36,761 nucleotides of DNA. It comes from Clostridia bacterium. GTDB taxonomy: Bacteria > Bacillota > Clostridia > Christensenellales > Aristaeellaceae. The notes below the pieces were generated by a model, which saw only the letters and a list, made by a program, of their open reading frames with translations, did not search any database and was not told where the DNA came from. The stretch lies in NCBI GenBank assembly GCA_017532155.1, contig JAFXJP010000031.1:1-36761 (forward strand). The letters run 5' to 3'. The position numbers and the translations under genes were made by a program. Shown here one piece after another: positions 28,962 through 35,812 of the stretch. Positions within the stretch are counted from its first letter, which is position 1; each line of letters opens with the position of its first letter.

Positions 28962-30059
28962 TGCCAGAGCGGGCAGGGTGAAGGCGGCGCCTTCGCTGTA
29001 GCCGTTGCTGGGATTGACGCCGGAACCGACGTAAGGATCGGCGGTATAGCCGTATCTGGCGCTGGCGGCGGCGTCAAGCAGGAAGCGATTGTGATTGTAG
29101 GAGGCGGCGAGGTCATCGGCGTCCACATCCACCAGATACCATTGCCCGTCGTCGAGCTTGACATAATTCCAGGCGTGACTGGGAATTTCTTTCGTGCCGC
29201 CGGAAATGTGGAGGGCCTCAATGCCAAATTCTTCACACAGGATTTGGAAAGCGCTGGCATAGCCTTCGCACACGGGCTCATAAGCGTCACCGGGGATAAT
29301 GGCGCTGTAAGCGGAGTGCGCTGCCAGATAGGCAAAGGCTACGGGGTCGCTGTCCTTTTTGTGACTGGTGGTCTGCTGGGAGTTATAGCTGTTATTCTTG
29401 CACAGCCAGTCATGGATGGCCTTGACGGTATCGCGGGAAGAGGCGTTGGCGGGCAGCGATTTTTCAATCTGCGCCACGGCCTTGGGAATGGCGGCGAGGA
29501 AGGTTTCCTGCAGGGAGGCAAGCGTTTGCCCCTGCGGGAATTGGAGCGCGCCCATATGCGCTACAACGCCAGTTTCATAGCGCAGGCGGCCGTTGGTATC
29601 GATCCAGTCGATCCAGAAAATGCGCGGATTGTCCAGCTTGATCATGGGCCCCAGCGCTTGACGGCGCGTGTCACGGGGAGATACGGGAGACTGATTGGGA
29701 TAAAGCAGCACGTTGCGGATAACGACCTCCCAGGCCTGCTTGTGCTGCGCGGATAATTGCTGATAATAATACTGATTTTTAGACAGCCAGAGGGGCTTCA
29801 GATCGGCCAGCGGATCGGCGACCGGAGTGATGACGGCGTTATTCTGACTGGAAACGATCACCACGTTTGACGTGGCGCTTTCAATCACTTCATTTCTGCT
29901 GTCGGCGGAAGAGGGGGCGTTTCCCTGATCCTCGATTTCATTGGTGGGAGCGGATGCGGGCGAGGCGGTGGGCCTGCCCTTTTCCATGATATCTTCGGCG
30001 CATGCCATCAGCGAGCAGCAGAGAAGAAGCAGAGTGAGCAGGCAGATAAAATGTTTCAT
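28956..30059 (-). CDS. Lipoprotein with transglutaminase-like domain
   Basis: This 367-residue protein has a lipoprotein signal MKHFICLLTLLLLCCSLMAC with the lipidated Cys at residue 20. A disordered Ser/Pro/Ala-rich linker runs to about 65. The C-terminal half is a transglutaminase-like fold with the Cys-His-Asp triad: PVCEGYASAFQ (Cys264), PSHAWNYV (His295) and YLVDVDADD (Asp311 or 313). Such proteins may crosslink or cleave proteins or cell-wall peptides, or simply bind them. The ATG at 30059 is preceded by AGGA 10 bases away; the upstream GTG at 30068 would be too close. A terminator separates it from the propeller genes, so it may form its own unit. Confidence 0.87.
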   Translation of the reverse strand: MKHFICLLTLLLLCCSLMACAEDIMEKGRPTASPASAPTNEIEDQGNAPSSADSRNEVIESATSNVVIVSSQNNAVITPVADPLADLKPLWLSKNQYYYQQLSAQHKQAWEVVIRNVLLYPNQSPVSPRDTRRQALGPMIKLDNPRIFWIDWIDTNGRLRYETGVVAHMGALQFPQGQTLASLQETFLAAIPKAVAQIEKSLPANASSRDTVKAIHDWLCKNNSYNSQQTTSHKKDSDPVAFAYLAAHSAYSAIIPGDAYEPVCEGYASAFQILCEEFGIEALHISGGTKEIPSHAWNYVKLDDGQWYLVDVDADDLAASYNHNRFLLDAAASARYGYTADPYVGSGVNPSNGYSEGAAFTLPALAK

Positions 30060-30090
30060 AGAAGGCACATCCTAATCAAAAGAATTGAGC

Positions 30091-30121
30091 AAGAAAAGGC
30101 AGCCTGTCTTTTGACAGGCTG
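30091..30121 (-). terminator. Terminator after propeller gene 3
   Basis: Stem CAGCCTGTC/GACAGGCTG with loop TTTT (30100-30121), then CCTTTTCTTG on the minus strand. It follows the propeller gene 30130-30930 and ends before the lipoprotein gene. Confidence 0.75.
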
Positions 30122-30129
30122 TTTAGGTA

Positions 30130-30930
30130 TTACACCTCGGAGAGGATGGCTTGATACACGGTGCAGCCGTTGTCGTAGAAGTTGAGGTAGATTTCACCGT
30201 CAGCATGGATGATGCTTTCGATTTCTACCCAGTAATCCACCTTGATGTTATTGATGAAGTTGCCTTCCCAGTCATACACGACGACATAGTTCTTATATTT
30301 CTGGTGATCCCACTGAACAAAGTAAATGTACTTGTCGTCGCATTCCATGCCCTGGCGGACAAGGCCGGTGTCAACGCCGGGGAGCGTCTTGATGTAGTTG
30401 AATTCGCCGTCTGTAACAACGATGTCATAACCACCGCCCAGACCGAAGACGTACTGATCGCGCGTTTCGTTATAGGCCATGGCATAAGTGCCGAAATCCA
30501 GCGTGACCTGCTGCTCGATCGCCAGCGTGGCGGGGTCAAGCTGCGTGAGGGTCTTGCTGTCGGGATCATCCAGATTGACGACATAGAGCTTGTTGGTTTT
30601 CGTGTTGACGGTGGCGTCATTGCCGTGGCCCAGCGGCAGAGCGTATTCCATCTGCTCAACGCTCCAGTCGCTGAGGTTCACACGCCACACGGCGTCCTGA
30701 TTGTTGGCTTTATTGTGCGTCACAAAATAGCCGTGCTCGCCATCGGTCGCGCAGCCCTGGGCAATATAATACTGCGCGGCAGGGCCTTTGGGATCAAGGT
30801 AGATCTTCTTTTCCAGACGGATGATGTATTCCTTGCCGGGTTCGATATCTGTAAACTTGAGACCATCTGCAAGTACGGCGCAGGGGATCAGCAGGCACAA
30901 AAGCAGCAGGCAGGCAATCAGCTTTTTCAT
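30130..30930 (-). CDS. Secreted beta-propeller-like protein, paralogue 3
   Basis: This 266-residue protein has a signal peptide MKKLIACLLLLCLLIPCAVLA. The mature part reads as five repeats of about 43-47 residues, each ending in a strand plus a D-loop, the pattern of a five-bladed propeller. The blades begin near YIAQGCATDGEHGYF, GHGNDATVNTKTNKLYVV, GTYAMAYNETRDQY, GLVRQGMECDDKYIYF and EIESIIHADGEIYL. Blocks shared with its two neighbours include GKEY, GCATDG, GHGNDA, YNETRDQY and YDWEGN. I do not recognise a named family, and the propeller reading is my inference. ATG 30930 is preceded by AAAGGAG; an upstream TTG was rejected. A -10 TATAAT upstream may start it separately. Confidence 0.75.
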   Translation of the reverse strand: MKKLIACLLLLCLLIPCAVLADGLKFTDIEPGKEYIIRLEKKIYLDPKGPAAQYYIAQGCATDGEHGYFVTHNKANNQDAVWRVNLSDWSVEQMEYALPLGHGNDATVNTKTNKLYVVNLDDPDSKTLTQLDPATLAIEQQVTLDFGTYAMAYNETRDQYVFGLGGGYDIVVTDGEFNYIKTLPGVDTGLVRQGMECDDKYIYFVQWDHQKYKNYVVVYDWEGNFINNIKVDYWVEIESIIHADGEIYLNFYDNGCTVYQAILSEV

Positions 30931-30957
30931 ATGCAACTCCTTTACGGCTTTTTTGTT

Positions 30958-30963
30958 ATTATA
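30958..30963 (-). promoter_or_regulatory. -10 box before propeller gene 3
   Basis: Minus strand TATAAT sits 27 bases before the ATG at 30930. The -35 region is T-rich without a clear hexamer, so this is only a candidate. The remaining ~90 bases up to 31055 show no other signal. Confidence 0.4.
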
Positions 30964-31054
30964 TCAGGAAAAAAGGAAAAATAAAAGACCTTTCTTGAAG
31001 ATTGAGATAGGATTTACCGTCAGAATCTGATAGGTTCAGTCTGCTTTCCGTCAG

Positions 31055-31083
31055 CGCAAAAAACGCCTGCCATACGACAGGCG
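31055..31083 (-). terminator. Terminator after propeller gene 2
   Basis: Stem CGCCTG/CAGGCG (31064-31069 with 31078-31083), followed on the minus strand by six T. It ends the paralogue 2 transcript 8 bases after the stop. Confidence 0.7.
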
Positions 31084-31090
31084 AAAATGT

Positions 31091-31894
31091 TTATTGCTCT
31101 ACAAGCGTGGCTTTATAAATTCTTGGATAATTGCTCAGGAAAGTGATGTAATAGTCATCGCCGATGTGGAACATGCTTTCTACTTCTATGTAATTGTTGA
31201 TTTTGATGGTGTTAATGTGATGGCCGTCCCAGTCGTATACCATCATCTGGCTTTTGTGATTTTTCGAGTCCCAGTGCAGAAAATAGAGGTATTTGTCATC
31301 GCAGTCCATTCCCTGACGGGCCAGGCCGGTATTTACGCCCGGGAGGAGCTTGAGATAGTTAAAATCACCGTCGGTCAGGACAATGGTATAGCCGCCGCCC
31401 CGACCAAAGGCATACTGATCGCGCGTTTCATTGTAGGAAACGGCATAGAAGGGGAAGCTCAATTCAACCTCGCCGTTGATTTCCAGCGTATCGGGATCGA
31501 TGCGCACCAGCTTTTGGCTATGAGGCCGATCAAGATAGACGGCGTACAGCTCGTTTTTCTTTGTGTTGAAAACCAGATCGTTGGCATGGCCGAAGTCGAG
31601 GCCATACACCATGTTGACAACCGACCAGTCCTTCAAATCCACTTTAAACAAGCCGCCGTTCACATTGCGTCTGAGTGCGGCAACGTAGGCGTATTTGCCG
31701 TCGGTTGCGGAACCTTGCGCCAGTCGATAAAACAGGCTTTCATAGTCGCTGCCTTTCAGCTCAGTTACTTTCTTCAGATTGATGGCGTATTCTTTACCCG
31801 GCTCAATATCGGTGAATTTGATGCCTTCTGCACCGGCAGAGACAGCCAGACAAAACAGCAGGAGAAAACATAAAAAACGCAGGAAATATTTCAT
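31091..31894 (-). CDS. Secreted beta-propeller-like protein, paralogue 2
   Basis: This 267-residue protein has a signal peptide MKYFLRFLCFLLLFCLAVSAGA, likely cleaved before EGIKF. It lines up end to end with its two neighbours: IKFTDIEPGKEYAINL, LAQGSATDGKYAYV, GHANDLVFNTKKNELYAV, YNETRDQYAFGRGGGY, RQGMDCDDKYLYF and YDWDGHHIN. It is the most divergent of the three; the HGND motif reads HAND, and the C-terminus ends YKATLVEQ. Start ATG 31894 with AGAGGT before it was preferred to the upstream 31957 codon, which falls in the promoter. It has its own consensus-like promoter and terminator, so it can be expressed apart from the transporter operon. Confidence 0.75.
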   Translation of the reverse strand: MKYFLRFLCFLLLFCLAVSAGAEGIKFTDIEPGKEYAINLKKVTELKGSDYESLFYRLAQGSATDGKYAYVAALRRNVNGGLFKVDLKDWSVVNMVYGLDFGHANDLVFNTKKNELYAVYLDRPHSQKLVRIDPDTLEINGEVELSFPFYAVSYNETRDQYAFGRGGGYTIVLTDGDFNYLKLLPGVNTGLARQGMDCDDKYLYFLHWDSKNHKSQMMVYDWDGHHINTIKINNYIEVESMFHIGDDYYITFLSNYPRIYKATLVEQ

Positions 31895-31928
31895 CTCAGC
31901 ACCTCTGGTATAACGGCTTTTTGCCCTG

Positions 31929-31957
31929 ATTATAGCGGAGAGGAGGATCTTCGTCAA
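31929..31957 (-). promoter_or_regulatory. Promoter for propeller gene 2
   Basis: Minus strand TTGACG (31952-31957), 17 bases, perfect TATAAT (31929-31934). It starts just after the terminator of paralogue 1. Confidence 0.7.
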
Positions 31958-31960
31958 GAA

Positions 31961-31988
31961 AAACCGCCTGTCAAATAACAGGCGGTTT
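31961..31988 (-). terminator. Terminator after propeller gene 1
   Basis: An 11-bp perfect stem AAACCGCCTGT/ACAGGCGGTTT with loop CAAATA (31961-31988), followed on the minus strand by a T-rich stretch. The CGCCTGTC core recurs in the other two propeller-gene terminators. Confidence 0.75.
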
Positions 31989-31993
31989 GTGCG

Positions 31994-32794
31994 TTATTTT
32001 TCTTTGATGACGCCGTGATACACTTTGCAGCCGGTGCCGGCGAAGGCGATGTAGATTTCACCGTCTACATTGAACATGCTCTCGATCTCCAGGGTGGAGT
32101 TCACTGTCAGGCAGTTGACGTAATTGCCGTCCCAGTCGTAGACCATGATGTAGTTGTTATCCTTGTCGCTGTCCCACTGCGGGAAGTAGATGTAGGTATC
32201 ATCGCTGTCCATGCCCTGCTTGGTGATGCCGGTATCAATGCCGGGGATGCGCTTGACGATGTTGAAATCACTGTCGGTGATGTAGGAGTCAAACGAACCG
32301 CTGATACCAATCAGGTACTGATCGCGCGTTTCATTGTAAGAGATGGCGTAGGCCTTGTAGGGCAGTTTCACCTGCTCGATCTCTTCCAGCGTATCGGGAT
32401 TGACAATCGACAGGATATCCTTGTTGGGATCATTATGCACGATCACCAGCTGATGCTTTTTGCTGTTATAGGCAGCGTCGTTGCCGTGATCCAGCGGCAG
32501 ACCGTACATGGTGTTTTCGATTGTCCAGTCGCTCAGCTTCACCTTCCAGATGGCGCCCTTGTAGACTGCCTTATAGAGGGTGATGAAGTAGCCGTATTCG
32601 CCGTCCGTGGCGCAGCCCTGGGCGGTGTAGTACATGCGCTTGCCCTTTTCGGACGGGGGATAGAGATGAATCTTCTGCTCAAGCTCGACTTCATACTTCT
32701 TATCGGGCTGCACTTCGGCGATTTTTATACTTTCCGCAAAGGCGCAGGAGCAGAGTGTCATCAGCAGCATCAGCCAAACAATCAGCTTTTTCAT
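31994..32794 (-). CDS. Secreted beta-propeller-like protein, paralogue 1
   Basis: This 266-residue protein has a signal peptide MKKLIVWLMLLMTLCSCAFA, cleaved before ESIKI. It carries the same five-repeat pattern as its two neighbours, with GCATDGEYGYF, DHGNDAAYNSKKHQLVIV, YNETRDQYLIGISGSF, KQGMDSDDTYIYFPQWDS and YDWDGNYVN. The blade boundaries line up with the same conserved motifs, and the most constant are HGND, YNETRDQY and YDWDGN. It begins 10 bases after the permease stop and is probably the last gene of the ABC transporter transcript, which is ended by the hairpin at 31961. No known function; a substrate-capturing or glycan-binding partner of the importer is a reasonable guess. Confidence 0.75.
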   Translation of the reverse strand: MKKLIVWLMLLMTLCSCAFAESIKIAEVQPDKKYEVELEQKIHLYPPSEKGKRMYYTAQGCATDGEYGYFITLYKAVYKGAIWKVKLSDWTIENTMYGLPLDHGNDAAYNSKKHQLVIVHNDPNKDILSIVNPDTLEEIEQVKLPYKAYAISYNETRDQYLIGISGSFDSYITDSDFNIVKRIPGIDTGITKQGMDSDDTYIYFPQWDSDKDNNYIMVYDWDGNYVNCLTVNSTLEIESMFNVDGEIYIAFAGTGCKVYHGVIKEK

Positions 32795-32804
32795 CAGATA
32801 CTCC

Positions 32805-33650
32805 TTACTTCACGCCATTGTAGGTGAAGGCCTGGATGATCTTCTGGCTGGCAAACAGATAAATGACCAGCACGGGACCGACCAGCAGTACGTTGGCCGC
32901 CATGACCTGGTTCCACTTGTTGCCAACGTCGGCGTCCTGAACGCGCTCGATATACATCGTCAGAGGACGATACTTATCGTTGTTGGTCATAACCAGGGGC
33001 CAGAAGTAGCTGTTCCACGTGCCGATGAAGGAGAACAGGCAGATGGTGATCAGCGCGGCCTTGGCCATGGGCAGCATAATACGGCAGACGATCTGCAGCT
33101 CGGTGGCGCTGTCAAGACGGGCGGATTCCAGCAGCTCGTCAGGCACCTGCTTGAAGGCCTGGCGCAGCATGAAAATGCCAAATACGTTGCAGCCGTGGGG
33201 GATGATCTGCGGCCAGAGAGAGGGAATCAGACCGGCCTTGGCCATGACCATGTAGATCGGCACGTAGGTACAGGTGCCGGGGATCATCAGCGCGCTGATG
33301 ACAATAGCCCAGGCAATGCCCTTGCCGACAAACTGGCGCTTGGCGAAGGAATAGGCCGCGGGGATCATAACGAGGCACTGCAGGATGATAACGCCGGCAG
33401 TGACGATCACGCTGTTCTGGGCATACTGCCAGAAATTGATGCCCATGTTGTAGATGTTGGAGTAAGCGATGAAGGTAAAGTTCTTGGGCCACAGTGTGGG
33501 CGGCACCTGGATGGCTTCACCGTAGGTTTTGAAGGAGGTGATGATCATCCAGTAGAAGGGGAAAACGAAAACGACAACACAGATGAGTTTGAGAATATCG
33601 CTGAACAGATTGGGCAGATAATTGACGAAACGACGCTTAAGCTGATACAT
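32805..33650 (-). CDS. Carbohydrate ABC transporter permease (MalG/UgpE type)
   Basis: This 281-residue protein has six hydrophobic segments, with the MalG-type start FVNYLPNLFSDILKLICVVV. The cytoplasmic EAA loop reads ELLESARLDSATELQIVCRI with the conserved Gly replaced by Ser or Thr at one position but an otherwise regular layout. It is one of the two membrane subunits of the importer. AGGAGGGGG lies 6 bases before the ATG. It follows the other permease by 18 bases, and paralogue 1 of the propeller family starts 10 bases after its stop. The transported sugar or glycoside is not predictable from the permease. Confidence 0.92.
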   Translation of the reverse strand: MYQLKRRFVNYLPNLFSDILKLICVVVFVFPFYWMIITSFKTYGEAIQVPPTLWPKNFTFIAYSNIYNMGINFWQYAQNSVIVTAGVIILQCLVMIPAAYSFAKRQFVGKGIAWAIVISALMIPGTCTYVPIYMVMAKAGLIPSLWPQIIPHGCNVFGIFMLRQAFKQVPDELLESARLDSATELQIVCRIMLPMAKAALITICLFSFIGTWNSYFWPLVMTNNDKYRPLTMYIERVQDADVGNKWNQVMAANVLLVGPVLVIYLFASQKIIQAFTYNGVK

Positions 33651-33668
33651 ATTGTTCCCCCTCCTTTC

Positions 33669-34598
33669 TTACTGATAATGAACTTTCTTTTCCAGGCCCT
33701 TGAAGTCAAGCAGGGTGATGAGCATCAGGATGATGGTCAGCACGATACTGGAAGCGCCCGCCAGACCCAGGGTGTTGTTGGTTTCAAAGGCATTGTCATA
33801 GATGAACATACACACCGTCTTGGTGGAAATGCCAGGGCCGCCGCCTGTCATCTGACGCACGGACTCGAAGATCTTGAAGGAGTTCGTGGTCATGGTGATG
33901 AGCATCAGGAAAATCTGGGGAGAGAGCAGGGGCAGCGTGATCTTAAAGAAGGTCTTGACGGCGCTGGAGGAGTCCAGCTCGGCAGCCTCATACACTTCGC
34001 CGGGGATAGATTTGAGGGCGGAGAGGAAGATCAGCGCATGGTGACCGATGGACGCCCAGGTGTTCATGATCATAACGCAGACCATGGCCGTGGACGAAGA
34101 GCCCAGCCAGTTGTGCGTGTTGAAGCCGAATACTTTGATAATGCCGTTAGCAATACCGCTGGATTCGGGGCTGAAGATCCAGCTCCACATGAAGGCGCTG
34201 GAAATGGTGGCGACCAGATGCGGCGCGAAGAAGCAGGTCTGCGCGAAGTTATTGATCTTGCGCGCTTTCTGCAGCCATACGGCAAAGATAACCGACAGCG
34301 ACAGACAGATAGGCACGTACATGCATACATACAGCGCCGTGTTCTTCAGCGTGGTCATGAACTGCGGACGTCTTACCAGGATGTCCAGATAGTTTTCAAT
34401 GCCACGGAAGGTTTTATAGGGGTTGGTGATGTTGCCGCGGTACAGGCTCAGATGAACGAGGTTGCCCATCGGATAGAAGGTGAACAGGCACAGAAAGAGA
34501 ATGGCAGGCAGCACCAGCGCCCAGGAGAAAACCTGGTTGCGGATAAACTTGCCGTTCAGCTTACGTTTGGCCTGGCGTTGAAGCGTCAAATCAGACAT
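33669..34598 (-). CDS. Carbohydrate ABC transporter permease (MalF/UgpA type)
   Basis: This 309-residue protein has six hydrophobic segments. The EAA loop is EVYEAAELDSSSAVKTFFKI. The N-terminus carries a basic stretch (QRQAKRKLNGKFIRNQVFSW) typical of UgpA-type subunits, followed by the first membrane helix. Its ATG overlaps the end of the ATPase gene by 8 bases with GGAGGA 8 bases upstream, so translation is coupled. It forms the membrane channel with the partner encoded next door at 32805. Confidence 0.92.
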   Translation of the reverse strand: MSDLTLQRQAKRKLNGKFIRNQVFSWALVLPAILFLCLFTFYPMGNLVHLSLYRGNITNPYKTFRGIENYLDILVRRPQFMTTLKNTALYVCMYVPICLSLSVIFAVWLQKARKINNFAQTCFFAPHLVATISSAFMWSWIFSPESSGIANGIIKVFGFNTHNWLGSSSTAMVCVMIMNTWASIGHHALIFLSALKSIPGEVYEAAELDSSSAVKTFFKITLPLLSPQIFLMLITMTTNSFKIFESVRQMTGGGPGISTKTVCMFIYDNAFETNNTLGLAGASSIVLTIILMLITLLDFKGLEKKVHYQ

Positions 34599-35646
34599 TG
34601 CTCATTCCTCCGGCATTCTGCAGCAGCTGCGCATACTGATTCTCGCCATCGGTCTTGCGGATACGCTGGCCTTCGGCGTCGAAGAAGTACAGGTGCTCAT
34701 TGGCAACATGGATGAATACCTTTTCGCCCATGGCGAAGTCGGGCTTGTCGGTCTTGACCATGAAGGTATATTCGCCGCAGTCGATCTTGTACAGCGTTTC
34801 GCTGCCCAGCATTTCGCGGGTGAGGATTTCGCCCTTGTGGCAGTAGCAGCCCTGTACGGGAACGTCGGACATTTTCACCTTTTCGGGACGGAAGCCCATC
34901 TTGTTGCCGTCGGGCATGTCAACGATGTTCATGGGCGGGGTGCCGATGAACTGCGCGGTGAACACATTGTTGGGATCGTTGTAAATGTCTTCGGGGGAGG
35001 CTTCCTGCATGATCTGGCCCTTGTTCATCAGCACGATGACGTCGGCCATGGACATGGCTTCCACCTGGTCATGGGTAACGTAAACGAAGGTGGTCTTCAG
35101 TCTGTTGTGCAGCTCGATCAATTCGGTACGCATCTGCACGCGCAGCTTGGCGTCCAGGTTGGAAAGCGGTTCGTCCATCAGGAAGACGGCGGGCTTTTTC
35201 ACCATCGCGCGGGCGAGGGCAATACGCTGGCGCTGGCCGCCGGACAGTGTGCCGGGCTTGCGGTCCAGGTACTCCGTCAGGCCGACGATCTCGGCGTATT
35301 CCTTGATCAGCGCTTCACGTTCGGCCTTGGGCACTTTCTTATTCTTCAGGCCGAATTCGATGTTCTCGCGCACGGTCATGGTGGGGTAGATGGCGTAGTT
35401 CTGGAACACCATGGCGATATCGCGCTTGGAAGGAGCTACGTCGGTGATCTCCTTGCCGTCCATGTAGATGTGGCCGCTGGTGGCGGGGCCGATACCGGCG
35501 ATCATGCGCAGCAGGGTGGTCTTACCGCAGCCGGAAGCACCAACCAGAACAGTGAACTTGCCGTCCTGGATCGTCAGATCCAGATCTTCGATGATGCGGG
35601 CCTTATCGAAGAATTTGCACACTTTTTCAAAACGAATCTCAGCCAT
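34591..35646 (-). CDS. ABC transporter ATP-binding protein (MsmX/UgpC type)
   Basis: This 351-residue ATPase has Walker A GASGCGKTT (36-44), the signature LSGGQRQRIALARAM, Walker B VFLMDEPLSNLDAKLR and the H-loop VTHDQVEAMSMAD. A C-terminal regulatory TOBE/MalK-like domain covers about residues 235-351. It powers the two permeases encoded next to it. ATG 35646 was chosen: GGAG lies 10 bases before it and MAEIRFEKV is the normal start, while the upstream GTG at 35655 sits too close to that site. Having a dedicated ATPase in the operon is less common than the shared MsmX arrangement of Bacillus. It overlaps the permease gene by 8 bases. Confidence 0.94.
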   Translation of the reverse strand: MAEIRFEKVCKFFDKARIIEDLDLTIQDGKFTVLVGASGCGKTTLLRMIAGIGPATSGHIYMDGKEITDVAPSKRDIAMVFQNYAIYPTMTVRENIEFGLKNKKVPKAEREALIKEYAEIVGLTEYLDRKPGTLSGGQRQRIALARAMVKKPAVFLMDEPLSNLDAKLRVQMRTELIELHNRLKTTFVYVTHDQVEAMSMADVIVLMNKGQIMQEASPEDIYNDPNNVFTAQFIGTPPMNIVDMPDGNKMGFRPEKVKMSDVPVQGCYCHKGEILTREMLGSETLYKIDCGEYTFMVKTDKPDFAMGEKVFIHVANEHLYFFDAEGQRIRKTDGENQYAQLLQNAGGMSNV

Positions 35647-35679
35647 GTGTCTCACGCTCCAAATGTATTTGTTGGTTTA

Positions 35680-35725
35680 CATTGCTTAAGTCAGATGCAG
35701 CGCACTGCATTTGATTTAAACAATG
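35680..35725. repeat. 20-bp near-perfect inverted repeat between binding protein and ATPase
   Basis: CATTGCTTAAGTCAGATGCA (35680-35699) is matched in reverse by TGCATTTGATTTAAACAATG (35706-35725) with three mismatches and a 6-base gap. All three differences are transitions. It lies in the leader of the ATPase gene, 34 bases before its ATG. It may be an operator for a sugar-responsive regulator or a structured RNA element. Confidence 0.5.
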
Positions 35726-35743
35726 CGCATCGTCAATTGAAGG

Positions 35744-35777
35744 TGTCCGGATGCAGCCCGAAGGCTGCATCCGGACA
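35744..35777 (-). promoter_or_regulatory. Strong stem-loop without T-run after the binding protein
   Basis: A 15-bp perfect stem TGTCCGGATGCAGCC/GGCTGCATCCGGACA with a CGAA/TTCG tetraloop. On the minus strand it is followed by CCTTCAATTG, not a T-run. Such hairpins between a binding-protein gene and its permease genes often protect the upstream mRNA and lower downstream expression. The stretch 35656-35812 otherwise holds no gene. Confidence 0.55.
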
Positions 35778-35812
35778 GGATTATTCCGTAATTATTTCCG
35801 ATTTGTCAGTAA

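Noticed and set aside
30931-30936. Two-residue longer start (TTG) for propeller gene 3
   Set aside because: AAAGGAG stands 6 bases before the ATG and overlaps the spacing needed for the TTG.
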